Translations under genes and position numbers: made by a program
Notes under the pieces: model-generated
Databases searched by the model: none
What the model saw: the letters and a program-made list of their open reading frames with translations, nothing else
What the model was told of the DNA's origin: nothing
NCBI GenBank assembly: GCA_963826795.1
Contig: CAWGYT010000008.1
Span: forward strand, 496,001 to 560,000
DNA: 64,000 nucleotides
Source of the DNA: CAWGYT01 sp963826795
Lineage (GTDB): Bacteria; Planctomycetota; Planctomycetia; Pirellulales; Pirellulaceae
Reading direction: 5' to 3'
In this document: one piece after another, positions 1 through 9,622 of the stretch
How the letters are laid out: every line of letters starts with the position of its first letter
Numbering within the stretch: the stretch's first letter is position 1

Positions 1-351
1 GAGGTGCAATTCTTGACGCGGCGACAAGTCCACCAGTTAACCGACGTCGCGGACGAGCTTGACATCCCGGTGTTAACCTACGGCCTGCGCACCGACTTTC
101 AAGGCAATCTGTTCGAAGGATCCATGTACTTGCTCGCCTTGGCCGACGCCCTCGTCGAGATCAAGACCATTTGCCATTGTGGCCGGAAAGCCACGATGGT
201 GCTCCGTCTGGACCGGAAGGGAGTCCCGGTGAGCGACGGTGAGCAGGTCGAAGTCGGGGGCAACGACCGTTATATTTCCGTCTGCCGCCGTCACTTCAAG
301 TCCGGCATCGCGTCGTCCGAAACCCGACCGCTTCCGTTTCCTGAAACCTGA
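1..351 (+). CDS. tdk: Thymidine kinase, class II (3' end only)
   Basis: C-terminal part of a cytosolic thymidine kinase, which phosphorylates thymidine to dTMP in the salvage pathway. The gene is open at the left edge of the window and codes from base 1 (Glu-Val-Gln-Phe...). The visible part holds the stretch ending GLRTDFQGNLFEGS, the lasso-loop region that closes over the nucleoside base in type II enzymes. It also holds the structural zinc site: a Cys-x-Cys pair (TICHCGRKA) and a distal Cys-x-x-His pair (CRRHF). About 115 of an expected 190-200 residues are present; the Walker A part lies outside the window. It ends about 85 bases before the likely start of the next gene on the same strand. 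Family assignment is firm. Confidence 0.93.
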   Translation, partial: EVQFLTRRQVHQLTDVADELDIPVLTYGLRTDFQGNLFEGSMYLLALADALVEIKTICHCGRKATMVLRLDRKGVPVSDGEQVEVGGNDRYISVCRRHFKSGIASSETRPLPFPET

Positions 352-435
352 GGCACGATGCCACACGCCGGACACCGCCCGGCCAGTTCACCAGCGCAAC
401 CCGCTTCACCCTTCACTCGCGAAAGTCTGGCATTG

Positions 436-3400
436 ATGTACTCCCGCATGTTTCTCCGTCACGCGTTTGTCTGCTGGATTTTGATTCCCCTGGTGCTGGC
501 CACGGGTCGTGCTCGCCTCGCGAATGCGGACGATGCGGATGCCGCGTCCACGCCGGCGGAAATTGACTGGGACATCGAGAACCCGCCGGGCCCCCAATTT
601 CAGCAAGCGATTGACACGACCGAGGGCACTTGGATCAACGTTGATGTGAGTCCCGACGGCAGTGAAGTCGTGTTTGATCTGCTAGGCGACCTGTATGTCA
701 TGCCGATCAGCGGAGCGGATGGGACGGGCGGCAACTATCCGCGCAAGCTGACTCAAGGCGTCAGCTGGGATATGCAGCCGCGCTTCCGCCCGGATGGAGC
801 CTGGATCGCATTTACCAGTGATCGTGCCGGCAGCAGCAAGCGGGCGGGCGACAATCTCTGGCTGATCCGTCGCGAGGGCAGCGAACTGCGGCAGGTGACG
901 AACGAGACCTACCGCTTGGTCAATGGCCCCGCCTGGTCGCCCGACGGCCAGTACCTTGTGGGCCGCAAGCACTTTACCAGCCGTCGGTCCTTGGGAGCCG
1001 GCGAAATGTGGCTCTACCATTGGGCCGCGGCCGACGCGAAGGCCATGAGCGGCGTCCAATTGACCGAGCGACCGAATGACCAGAAGGACGTCAACGAGCC
1101 GAGCTTTTCGCCGGACGGCCGTTATCTGTATTACTCGCAAGACACGACACCGGGCGACTCGTTCGAATACGACAAGGATTCGAATCAGCAGATCTACGTG
1201 ATTCGGCGTCTCGATTTGGTCGAAGGACAGACGCAGTCGTTCGTGACGGGCCCTGGCGGAGCCTGTCGGCCCACGCCGTCACCCGACGGCACTCGCCTGG
1301 CCTTCGTCCGCCGCGTCGGAGCCAAGACCGGACTGCACATTCTGGACTTGAAATCCGGCGCCATCCGCCTGATCTACGACCAGCTGGAACGCGACATGCA
1401 AGAGGCGTGGGCCATTCATGGCGTCTATCCCAGCTTTGCCTGGACACCGGACAGCCAAGACCTTGTCATTTGGGCCAAGGGCAAGATTCGTCGCATCAAT
1501 TCGCAAGACGGATCCAGCTCGGTGATTCCGTTCCTGATTCGAGATCAACGGCAACTCACGCAGCGAGTCCGGTTCACCGTCCCCGTCGCGCCGACGGAGT
1601 TCCCCGTGCGCATGCTTCGCTGGGTCGTTACCTCTCCCACCGGAAATCAAGTCGCCTACCAGGCACTCGGGCAGATCTACGTGCGTGATCTCCCGGATGG
1701 CGTCCCGCGCCGCCTCACGAGTCAAAACGAGCACTTCGAGTTTTTCCCAAGCTATTCGCGCGACGGTCGATATTTGGTCTACACCACCTGGGACGACGAC
1801 GAGCTGGGCAGCATCCGAATTGCGTCAGTGGCCGGCGAGGGCGGCCAGGAAAACTGGAAGGTGACGTCCGAGCCGGGGCACTATCTGGAGCCCGTGTTTT
1901 CGCCCGACGGCGCGACGGTCGTGTACGTAAAATCCAGCGGTGGCTACATCCGCTCACCCCTCTATTCACGCGACACCGGACTCTATCAAGTCGGCTCCCG
2001 AGGTGGCGACGCCAGGGCGGATTCACCCGTCGGGATCGTCGCCCCAATTTGCGGCCGATTCCGATCGCGTGTTCTTTGTCGAGAGCAACCCGGGGAAGGA
2101 GGCGGACAATCTTCGCCTGGCTTCGATCGATCTGGCGGGAAAGGACCTGCGTACTCATTATCAAAGCACCTGGGCCACGGATTTTCGCGTCTCGCCGGAC
2201 GGCAAGTGGCTGGCGTTCATCGAGCGTTTTCACGTGTACCTGGCCCCCTTCGTCCAGACCGGCAAGGCCATCGAGATCGGTCCCAAATCGGCAGCTCTCC
2301 CGACCGCTCAAGTTAGCGACGAAGCGGGCGACTGGATCCACTTTTCGGGAGACAGCCAACGTTTACACTGGGCCTTGGGTCCCGAGCTGTACACAAAACC
2401 TTTGACGTCCGCCTTTCAGTTTCTCGGCGGCAGCGACGAAGCAGCTGAGAACGCGGCCGACGCCGCGCAGGAGCCGATTGCGATTGGAATGTCGGTCCCA
2501 CACGCTCACCCGGAAACGACGATCGCGCTGGTGGGTGGACGGCTGGTGACGATGAGCGGTTCGGGCTTGATCGAGAATGGCACGATCGTGGTGCGTGAAA
2601 ATCGCATCCTCGCCATTGGCCCCCAAGACGACGTTGCGATCCCGCCCGACGCGCTGGTCATTCCCATTCCGGGTCTGGTCGTGCTGCCGGGTTTCGTCGA
2701 CGTGCATGCTCATGGCCCGCAAGCCACTCAGGGAATCACGCCGCAGGCGAACTGGATCGACTACGCTCGGCTCGCGTTCGGCGTCACCACGATTCATGAC
2801 CCGTCGAACGACACTTCGAGTATCTTCGCGGCGAGCGAAATGACTCGGGCCGGCCGGATCACGGCCCCTCGGACTTTTTCGACGGGCACCATCCTGTACG
2901 GAGCCACAGGAAGCTACAAGGCCGAAATCGACAGCCTGGACGATGCCAAGTTCCACCTCCGCAGAATGAAAGCGGTCGGGGCCTTTAGCGTCAAGAGCTA
3001 CAACCAACCGCGGCGAGATCAGCGTCAACAAGTCGTCGCCGCCGCTCGGGAACTGGAAATGATGGTCGTTCCCGAGGGTGGCTCGACCTTCATGCACAAC
3101 CTGACGATGATCGTCGACGGACACACCGGAATTGAACACACGTTGCCCGTCCAATCGGCCTATGACGACGTGATGGACCTCTGGCGAAATACGGAAGTTG
3201 GATACACCCCCACACTCTGCGTCGCCTACGGCGGGATCTCCGGTGAACGCTACTGGTACGAAGTCGATGATCTTTGGGAGCATCCACGGCTGCAACATTT
3301 TCTGCCGCCCTACGTGCTCCAGCCCAAGTCTCGACGCCGCCAGAAAGCGCCCCTGGAAGACTACAACCATATCAAGGTCGCCGAAATCGCCCGCCAGGTC

Positions 3401-3841
3401 GTCCAGCAGGGTGGCCTGGTCCAGGCCGGAGGCCACGGTCAGCTGCCAGGGATTTGCACCCACTGGGAGATGTGGAGTTTCGTGCAAGGTGGAATGACTC
3501 CGCTGGAAGCCCTCCGCTGTGGAACCCTGTACGGCGCGAAATACCTCGGTCTGGATCAAGACCTCGGTTCGCTCGAGGTTGGCAAGCTGGCGGACCTGGT
3601 CGTGATCGAGCGAGGCTGCGATCCGACCCGCGAGATTCGCGATTCGCAACAAATCGAACTCGTCATGGCCAACGGCCGCTTATTTGACGCCAAGACCATG
3701 GCCGAGGTCGCCGGCACTCGACAATCGGCCCCCGTCTTCTTCTTTGACAATGGAGCCCACGCGCTGGGAACCGACCTGCCCCGCATCAAAAACTGCGAGT
3801 GCCTCCGTCCCGGGGGCCCCCTGTCCTGGCGGACGCCTTAG
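436..3841 (+). CDS. WD40-like propeller + amidohydrolase, frameshifted
   Basis: Secreted metal-dependent hydrolase of the amidohydrolase superfamily with an N-terminal TolB/PD40-type beta-propeller, roughly 1,135 residues. The start at 436 opens a signal peptide (MYSRMFLRHAFVCWILIPLV, then ANA); an ATG at 448 is also possible and one at 358 lacks a signal. Propeller blades recur as SPDG motifs (for example VSPDGSEVVF, WSPDGQYL, FSPDGRYL). The hydrolase half begins near GGRLVTMSGSG and carries the metal motif VDVHAHGP and the terminal GSLEVGKLADLVVIERG typical of imidazolonepropionase-like enzymes. The reading frame breaks near 2010-2035: the first frame runs to 2316 with nonsense, while homology resumes in the next frame (SPQFAADSDRVFF). 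This is a one-base change, either a sequencing indel or real decay. The substrate cannot be told from sequence. Confidence 0.82.
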
Positions 3842-4040
3842 CTCACGCGTTGATCGGCAGATCAGCGGATCGGCGACGGATCGCGGCCTTGGGGCCACAC
3901 GGCAGGCCTGTCTTGGCACGTGCTATGGTTTCACCAAGCGACCTCGGGCAGGGAATGACCGAGGCCAGTGTACCGGGAGGGCGAGGCTCCCGGCCACCCA
4001 TCCCAACTGGCCACCAAACCCAATTGGCACCTGAGCTCCC

Positions 4041-5693
4041 ATGTCGAAACCCACCCCCAACTCGACCCCGCTACCTCAAAACTCCGCACCCTCCGTCCGC
4101 TCGTTGCTGGGCCTAGTGGCGGGCGCGGTGCTGCTCGGCGTAACGCTGGCGATTGTGATCAGCGTCGTGCAGGTCTTACGGCAGATTGATTCCCGCAGCA
4201 TCTACTTGGGATTGGACGGCCTCCGCAAGCCCATCGGCTTGGGCCTGAGCGTCTTGGCCGTCCTGGTGGGACTCGTCATCTGGCGCCGCCCGACGTTCCG
4301 CACACTCGCCCTCGGGACACTCGGCCTGGTCGCATTGATTGCGGGTTGCTGCAGTCTGTTTCGGATCGAAAGTTATTACGGAAACTTGGTTCCGAGACTC
4401 ACCTGGCGGTGGGTCCCTCCGACTCAGGAGCATTTTTCCAACTATCAAGAGACCGTACCGGTCGCCGTCCTCGATCCCGTCGATGCCGGCGAGCTGACAC
4501 CCACGGGACACGACCATCCTGGTTTTCTGGGGCATCACCGCAATGGCGTGATTGACGGCGTTCGACTCGATCCGGACTGGTCACAACGCCCGCCACTGGA
4601 GCGATGGCGACGTCCCGTAGGACTCGGTTGGGGTGGCTTTGCGGTGGTCGGTCAGGTCGCAGTGACCCAAGAACAGCGTGGAAACCTGGAAACGGTGGTG
4701 GCATACGACCTCGTTTCGGGCCACGAACTCTGGGTTCATAGCGACGAATTGCGATTCGAAGATGAGCACGGCGACGGCCCTCGCGCGACGCCCACGATCG
4801 CGGATGGCCGAGTCTACACGATGGGCGGCGCGGGCCTGCTGAATTGTCTGGATGGGACCGACGGAAAGTTGATCTGGCAGCACGCCACGCTGTCGAATCC
4901 AAAGAAACAAAATCTGCTATGGGGCATGGCTGGTTCGCCCCTGGTCGTCGATGATCTGGTGGTCGTCAGTCCCGGCGGCGACAAAGGAAAATCTCTGCTG
5001 GCCTTCCATCTCGCCGATGGGCAACTCGCCTGGTCCGAGGGAGACGACCCGGCTGCCTACGCGTCGCCGATTCGCACCGAGTTCGCGGGGCAAACGCAGT
5101 ACATCAGCTTCAACGGCGCCGGACTTCGGGGCTACGGCCTGTCCGGTGAGCCACTTTGGCTTTACGAATGGATCACTCAAGGCGAGCGCCAGCGGGTCAA
5201 CGTCGCCCAGCCGGTTGTCGTCACACCCGCGGGCAGCCATCCTGAGCATGGCTACGTACTCGTCTCGTCCGGTTACGGGATGGGCATGGCCCTGTTGGAA
5301 GTCTCCCGTGACCGCGAGTCCTGGGATGTGCGCGAAGTGTGGACGTCAAAGTCCTTGAAATCGAAGATGTCCAACTTCGTCGTGCGGGACGGATTCATCT
5401 ATGGATTCGACAACGGAATCCTCACTTGCCTTGACCTGCAAACTGGCGAGCGGCAATGGAAGCGAGGCCGGTACGGACACGGCCAGCTGCTGCTGGTCGA
5501 CGACACGCTCCTGATTCAAACGGAGACCGGCGAGGTGGTTTTGGTCGCGGCCGACCCGCAGGCGCATCACGAACTGGCGACCTTGCCGGCACTCTCCGAT
5601 AAGACGTGGAATCACGCCGCCTTGGCGGGCAACATCCTGGTCGTCCGCAACGATCGAGAAGCCGCCTGCTACGAGCTGCCCGAACGGAACTGA
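4041..5693 (+). CDS. PQQ-like (BamB-type) beta-propeller membrane protein
   Basis: A 550-residue protein with three N-terminal membrane segments (about residues 20-47, 62-81 and 88-106) followed by a periplasmic eight-bladed-type propeller. The blades contain the recurrent PQQ-repeat signature: a YDLVSGHELW blade, a LDGTDGKLIWQH blade, a FHLADGQLAWS blade and a LDLQTGERQWKRG blade. Planctomycetes carry many such proteins; most lack demonstrated PQQ binding and are thought to be structural or scaffold propellers. No alcohol dehydrogenase metal or cysteine motif was seen, so an enzymatic role is not claimed. The gene ends 10 bases from the stop of the convergent EF-hand gene, so the two share a very short 3' junction. 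Confidence 0.78.
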   Translation: MSKPTPNSTPLPQNSAPSVRSLLGLVAGAVLLGVTLAIVISVVQVLRQIDSRSIYLGLDGLRKPIGLGLSVLAVLVGLVIWRRPTFRTLALGTLGLVALIAGCCSLFRIESYYGNLVPRLTWRWVPPTQEHFSNYQETVPVAVLDPVDAGELTPTGHDHPGFLGHHRNGVIDGVRLDPDWSQRPPLERWRRPVGLGWGGFAVVGQVAVTQEQRGNLETVVAYDLVSGHELWVHSDELRFEDEHGDGPRATPTIADGRVYTMGGAGLLNCLDGTDGKLIWQHATLSNPKKQNLLWGMAGSPLVVDDLVVVSPGGDKGKSLLAFHLADGQLAWSEGDDPAAYASPIRTEFAGQTQYISFNGAGLRGYGLSGEPLWLYEWITQGERQRVNVAQPVVVTPAGSHPEHGYVLVSSGYGMGMALLEVSRDRESWDVREVWTSKSLKSKMSNFVVRDGFIYGFDNGILTCLDLQTGERQWKRGRYGHGQLLLVDDTLLIQTETGEVVLVAADPQAHHELATLPALSDKTWNHAALAGNILVVRNDREAACYELPERN

Positions 5694-5703
5694 CCGACCT
5701 ACG

Positions 5704-6630
5704 TCACTCGCCCTGGGGTTGCCGTCCTGGACGCCGATTCCCCTCGTGAAGGCCCTTTGCGATTTCTGCCTGATCGAGCTTGCCGTCCCCGTTCGTGTCC
5801 CACTTGGACATGCTTGCTTGAAACGGCGTTGAGTCGACTTCGGTCGCTTCAAGCGTGCCATCTCCGTCCCGGTCGAATCGCTCAAGAAGCCTCACGGCAA
5901 GCTGCATCATTCGCGCTTCCCGTTCCCGTTCCGGGTCCGGCCCGCCAATTCGAGGACGATCGGACGCCACATCAGGCGGCGTCTCGGCCCGCGGGGAACG
6001 CCCGAGCGACGAGACCGAAACGACCAGCACGCTGCCGGATTCCGAGGGTGATCCGGCCAACAGCATGCTTTCATCGAATTTCACGTCGAGCGTCGTCTGC
6101 AACGTTTCGGTCGTGATGCTGGGCGGAAGATCCGCATCCGCTGCCTGCTCGGCAAAGCGGGAGGACTCGAATTCCAATTCCAGCGTGACCCAGTCGCCGT
6201 GCACACGCGTCTGGACTTGCAGGATCGTTCCGATATTCTCGTAACTCGACTGTTGCACGGTTTGCCCCCGCCCGCCAGGAACCCCGCTCATTCGGCCGGT
6301 GACCACCGCGGTGCGACTTCCGAACTGCACGCGAGCGGCTTGCTGATCGTTGGCCGTGAGCCGAATTCGCTGCACCTCCGTCACGTCTCCGTCAGCTTCC
6401 AAGGTCTCGAGCAGTTGATCCAGCGGGTCGCCACTGGGCGACGCGAGCACCTTCGGCAGGACGTCCATGCCAACGCGCAGCTCACGCAACTGCACGGCCA
6501 TTCGATCAAGGCCATCTGATTCCGTTTCAGCCGGCGGCTCAAGCGCGCGACATTCGGCCCCCAAGAATCCGGACGCGCAAAAAACAGACGCGCAAGAAAC
6601 ACAGAACAGAAGAAAAGTGAAACGCAACAT
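5704..6630 (-). CDS. Exported EF-hand protein of unknown function
   Basis: 308 residues. The start at 6630 was chosen because it opens a clear signal peptide (MLRFTFLLFCVSCASVFCAS); longer starts add an unstructured leader. The C-terminus has two canonical EF-hand calcium loops, DRDGDGTLEATE and DTNGDGKLDQAE, spaced as a pair. The middle has a segment (ENIGTILQVQTRV ... LELEFESS) that recalls the beta-rich secretin signature of type II/III secretion outer-membrane rings, but the protein is too short for a secretin and the likeness is weak. Function unknown; likely a calcium-stabilised periplasmic or outer-membrane-associated protein. Confidence 0.7.
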   Translation of the reverse strand: MLRFTFLLFCVSCASVFCASGFLGAECRALEPPAETESDGLDRMAVQLRELRVGMDVLPKVLASPSGDPLDQLLETLEADGDVTEVQRIRLTANDQQAARVQFGSRTAVVTGRMSGVPGGRGQTVQQSSYENIGTILQVQTRVHGDWVTLELEFESSRFAEQAADADLPPSITTETLQTTLDVKFDESMLLAGSPSESGSVLVVSVSSLGRSPRAETPPDVASDRPRIGGPDPEREREARMMQLAVRLLERFDRDGDGTLEATEVDSTPFQASMSKWDTNGDGKLDQAEIAKGLHEGNRRPGRQPQGE

Positions 6631-6798
6631 GGCAGTTCTCCGGATCGAGTGCCCAGACAAGGAACGGTTGACCCGGGTTACGTTGTAGACGGCGCGGAAA
6701 GGAATTTCAACATCCGGCGGCAGGCCCACCTGCCTGCCGCGGCTGCCCTCGTCGACTCTCGCAGGCGGGCATCGCGCTGCTCGCGAAACGAATCCGAT

Positions 6799-7683
6799 TC
6801 ACTCACGCCCCGGAACGTCGTGGTCACGGTGCAGTTCGGTCCGCCCGTTCTGGATGAACTGCGACACCACCTTGGCATGTGCGTGCAGCAGCTTCGCCAC
6901 AAATGGATTCTCAGAAACCTCGCGGACACGAATCCCCTTGTCCGTCGCTTCGGACTCGATCTGAATCTGCTTGGCGTGCGCGAAGATCTCGCGGAAAAGT
7001 GGATCGCGCATGTGAATCGGCTTCACGTTCTCAACGCGATCGTACATCGCCGCCACGTGCTCCTGAATCTTGGCGGCGACCTCCGGATCGTCCGATTCCG
7101 TCACCGTTTCGATTCCGTTGGGGAGGTTCTTCACCGTGCGACGAATCGCATCGCGGTGATCGAGCAGGAAGAAAAACACGTTGTGGTCTTCTTCAAACTG
7201 AGGATCTGCGGCGCGGCCGGCACGACGCCCCATGCCGCGTCCCATCCCGCGTCCCATGCCGCGTCCAGGGCCGAACGGAGGACCCGCCTGCGCAGCCTGC
7301 GTCTCCTCGGCCACTGCTTCTGGCTCGGCTTGCGGCCGGACACAGAGCGGACAGCCGGCCGGGACATCCGTTCCGCTGGCCTCAGTCGTCCCGCTCACAG
7401 TCGTCCCGCTCACAGTCGTCCCGGCCTTAGTCGTCTCGACCTTGGCGCACGCGCACGTGCCCCCGGCGCACTTGCCGGCCGCGCATTTGCCCGATGCATT
7501 TTGCGGGCAGCAGCTGGACTCGGGGGTGACCGCCGCGGGCTTGGTTTCGGACGTCGGCGAGGCCGATGGCTGGGTGATCGATGGCTGGGGTGCGGAGGGG
7601 TCGGCCTCTTCGCGGGCCCAAGCGGCCGTCGTGCCAAGGCCGAGCAGGACGACGAGACCGCCGATTAAGCAACGTGGGTTCAT
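6799..7683 (-). CDS. Cys-rich exported protein with Gly-Arg-Met repeats
   Basis: 294 residues. The ATG at 7683 is preceded by AGGTGA at good spacing and opens a signal peptide (MNPRCLIGGLVVLLGLG ... AWA); a TTG at 7698 is less likely. After a Pro/Ser-rich linker comes a cysteine cluster (CCPQ, GKCAAGKCAGGTCACAK, later CPLC) that looks able to bind metal. Next is a GRGM tandem repeat (GRGMGRGMGRGMGRR). The C-terminal ~115 residues form a predicted helical domain beginning DHNVFFFLLDHRDAIRR with many His residues (HVAAMYDRV, HAKQI, HAHAKVV). From memory this helical domain recurs in planctomycete proteins of unknown function. A metal-handling or redox role is inference only. Confidence 0.66.
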   Translation of the reverse strand: MNPRCLIGGLVVLLGLGTTAAWAREEADPSAPQPSITQPSASPTSETKPAAVTPESSCCPQNASGKCAAGKCAGGTCACAKVETTKAGTTVSGTTVSGTTEASGTDVPAGCPLCVRPQAEPEAVAEETQAAQAGPPFGPGRGMGRGMGRGMGRRAGRAADPQFEEDHNVFFFLLDHRDAIRRTVKNLPNGIETVTESDDPEVAAKIQEHVAAMYDRVENVKPIHMRDPLFREIFAHAKQIQIESEATDKGIRVREVSENPFVAKLLHAHAKVVSQFIQNGRTELHRDHDVPGRE

Positions 7684-7961
7684 GACTTCACCTGTCAACT
7701 TTCTGCCTGAAAGGCAATTCCCTGAGCGCCGGGTGGAGAGGACCGTTCGTCACCCCCGACCCGATTTCCGTTGAAAGGACCCCGCCGGTACCGATTCTCA
7801 ATATATCGCGAGACGACGAGGTGTCAATGGGACTCGCACGAGGACCTCGTCCCAGCTCGCAAAGCGGTCCGCCGAGCGGTTGGAATGGTTCGAGCGGCGG
7901 CCGGTCGCCCCCTCATCCGGCCTTCGGCCACCTTCTCCCGCGTGGGGGAGAAGGGACATGC
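7684..7961. other. Intergenic leader and start of dispersed repeat
   Basis: Non-coding stretch upstream of the Cys-rich gene. From about 7909 it carries the left arm of the dispersed palindromic repeat (CCTCATCCGGCCTTCGGCCA, then CTTCTCCCGC...GGGAGAAGG), the same sequence that recurs near 24.4 and 30.8 kb. No gene is supported. Confidence 0.6.
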
Positions 7962-8341
7962 GGCATGTCACCTCTCCCGCGGCATGTCACCTCTCCCGCG
8001 GCATGTCACCTCTCCCGCGGCATGTCACCTCTCCCGCGGCATGTCACCTCTCCCGCGGCATGTCACCTCTCCCGCGGCATGTCACCTCTCCCGCGGCATG
8101 TCACCTCTCCTGCGGCATGTCACCTCTCCTGCGGCATGTCACCTCTCCCGCGGCATGTCACCTCTCCCGCGGCATGTCACCGCTCCCGCGGCATGTCACC
8201 GCTCCCGCGGCATGTCACCTCTCCTGCGGCATGTCACCTCTCCCGCGGCATGTCACCGCTCCCGCGGCATGTCACCGCTCCCGCGGCATGTCACCTCTCC
8301 CGCGGCATGTCACCTCTCCTGCGGCATGTCACCTCTCCCGC
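7962..8341. repeat. Tandem array: 20 units of 19 bp
   Basis: Exactly twenty head-to-tail copies of ggcatgtcacctctcccgc. Twelve match the consensus, four have T for C at position 17 (units 8, 9, 14, 19) and four have G for T at position 12 (units 12, 13, 16, 17). There are no spacers, so this is not a CRISPR array. Because 19 is not a multiple of three, each strand reads as an open 19-residue periodic peptide in every frame; these apparent proteins are artefacts of the repeat. The array sits inside the loop of the dispersed palindromic repeat, between the CTTCTCCC arm and the GGGAGAGGTCGCC arm, and looks like local expansion of the ACCTCTCCCG arm. Confidence 0.97.
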
Positions 8342-8370
8342 GGCCGGGAGAGGTCGCCTCGCAGAGGCGG

Positions 8371-8426
8371 GTGAGGGTCCGCGGGTGAGGGTCCGCGGGT
8401 GAGGGTCCGCGGGTGAGGGTCCGCGG
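8371..8426. repeat. Tandem array: 4 units of 14 bp
   Basis: Four perfect copies of gtgagggtccgcgg directly after the 19-bp array and a 29-base junction that contains GGGAGAGGTCGCCTC. The unit is an expansion of the GGGTGAGGGT end of the same dispersed palindromic repeat. It is non-coding and lies just downstream of selD, which reads leftward. Confidence 0.95.
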
Positions 8427-8459
8427 GCGGAGGGGCAGGCGGCGGTAGCCCCGGGCCAA

Positions 8460-9515
8460 TCACGTCCGCAGTACGACCGCGACGTCGGACTTGGATTCGA
8501 CGTGGCCGACAACGCAAGCCGACTCCGCGCCGGATGCTCGAATTCGATCGACCAGTTCGTCGGCGCGTTCTTCCGCAACGCTCAGCAGCAGCCCGCCGGA
8601 GGTCTGCGCATCGAATGCAAATTCGAGGCGGAGCGGATCGACACCCGGCTCGACGCGCAACAGCGGCTGAGCGAAGTGACGATTGGTGGCGCTGGCCCGC
8701 GTCTTGTTCCCTTGTCGAGCCAACTCGGCGGCGCCAGGCAGCAGCGGCAATTTGCCGAGTTCCAGGACGATCGAGACCTGGCTGGCCTGGGCCAGTTCGC
8801 CTGCGTGTCCGGCCAGTCCGAAACCGGTGATATCGGTCGCCGCCCGCACGCCGACGGCGACGGCGGCCGCGCTGCTGCCGGCATTCAGCATCGCCATGCT
8901 GGCCATGGCCACATCCAACACGTGCTCGGGACAGCGATTGGCCTTGAAGGCGGTCGTAATGAATCCGGTCCCCAGCGCTTTGGTCAGCACCAGGACATCG
9001 CCCGGCCGGGCGTTCTGGTTGGTGATCAACTGAGCGGGCTCGACAACACCGGTGACGGAAAGTCCGTATTTGATTTCATGGTCACGCACCGTGTGGCCGC
9101 CGACCACGACGGCTCCGGCCAGGAGCACGCGTTCGGCTCCCCCGCGCAGGATCTCGGAAAGAAGGGCCAGTTCCAGTTGGTCGTCCGGAAAGCCGACGAT
9201 ATTCAGCGCCGTCACGGGACGCCCGCCCATGGCGTAGATGTCGCTGAGCGAGTTGGCGGCGGCGATTTGTCCGAACACGAAGGGATCGTCGACCAGGGGC
9301 GGAAAGAAATCGAGCGACTGGATGATGAGCAAATCATCGCGCAGCCGATACACGCCCGCATCGCTGAAGCCTTCGGCACCGACGATCAGGTTTGGATCTT
9401 CAAACCGCGGCAAGCTCCGCACGACCTGTGCGGTACCTTCTTGAGGCAGCTTGCCGGCTCAGCCGGCGCAGCTGGCGTAGTCGACCAGCCGCTTCTTTCT
9501 CCCCCAAAACGCCAT
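8460..9515 (-). CDS. selD: Selenophosphate synthase, Sec-containing
   Basis: Makes monoselenophosphate from selenide and ATP, the selenium donor for selenocysteine and selenouridine. Without recoding the gene would start with a GTG at 9422 and lack its catalytic N-terminus. Reading upstream in the same frame from the ATG at 9515 gives ...KKRLVDYASCAGUAGKLPQ, where U is an in-frame TGA at 9459-9461. This is the position of the catalytic Cys/Sec of SelD, followed by the conserved Lys. Corrected length is 351 residues, normal for the family. The rest is canonical: SLDFFPPLVDDPFVFG, AANSLSDIYAMGG, GGHTVRD and the ATDITGFGLAGH motif. A hairpin with an AGGUC loop lies 25 bases after the TGA. The annotation implies a working Sec insertion system elsewhere in this genome. 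Confidence 0.93.
9417..9461 (-). promoter_or_regulatory. UGA (Sec) codon and SECIS-like hairpin in selD
   Basis: Reading the minus strand, TGA (9461-9459) is followed 25 bases later by CCGCAC-AGGTC-GTGCGG (9433 to 9417), a perfect six-pair stem with a five-base loop containing GGU. Bacterial SECIS elements sit immediately 3' of the UGA inside the coding region and carry a GGU apical loop; the loop here begins about 31 bases after the UGA, inside the commonly quoted spacing of 16-37. Confidence 0.82.
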
Positions 9516-9622
9516 GTGCGTTCCCCATCGGTCCTTGTTTGTCTGCGGCGATTATAGCCGCTTGGGGATCGCGCAGGAGGACTCGCTTGAACCGGAGTCC
9601 GTAGACGGTACGCGGTCGTCGG

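Noticed and set aside
2363..3652. 429-codon minus-strand frame
   Set aside because: Antisense to the amidohydrolase domain with its HAH motif.
7962..8341. Possible CRISPR array
   Set aside because: Units are contiguous with no unique spacers and there are no cas genes.
7771..8402. Three overlapping rightward frames with SRGMSPLPRHVTSPAACHL-type repeats
   Set aside because: All three frames of a 19-bp tandem array stay open because 19 is not divisible by three; there is no independent coding evidence.
8502..9557. 351-codon plus-strand frame over selD
   Set aside because: Antisense of a clearly homologous selD.
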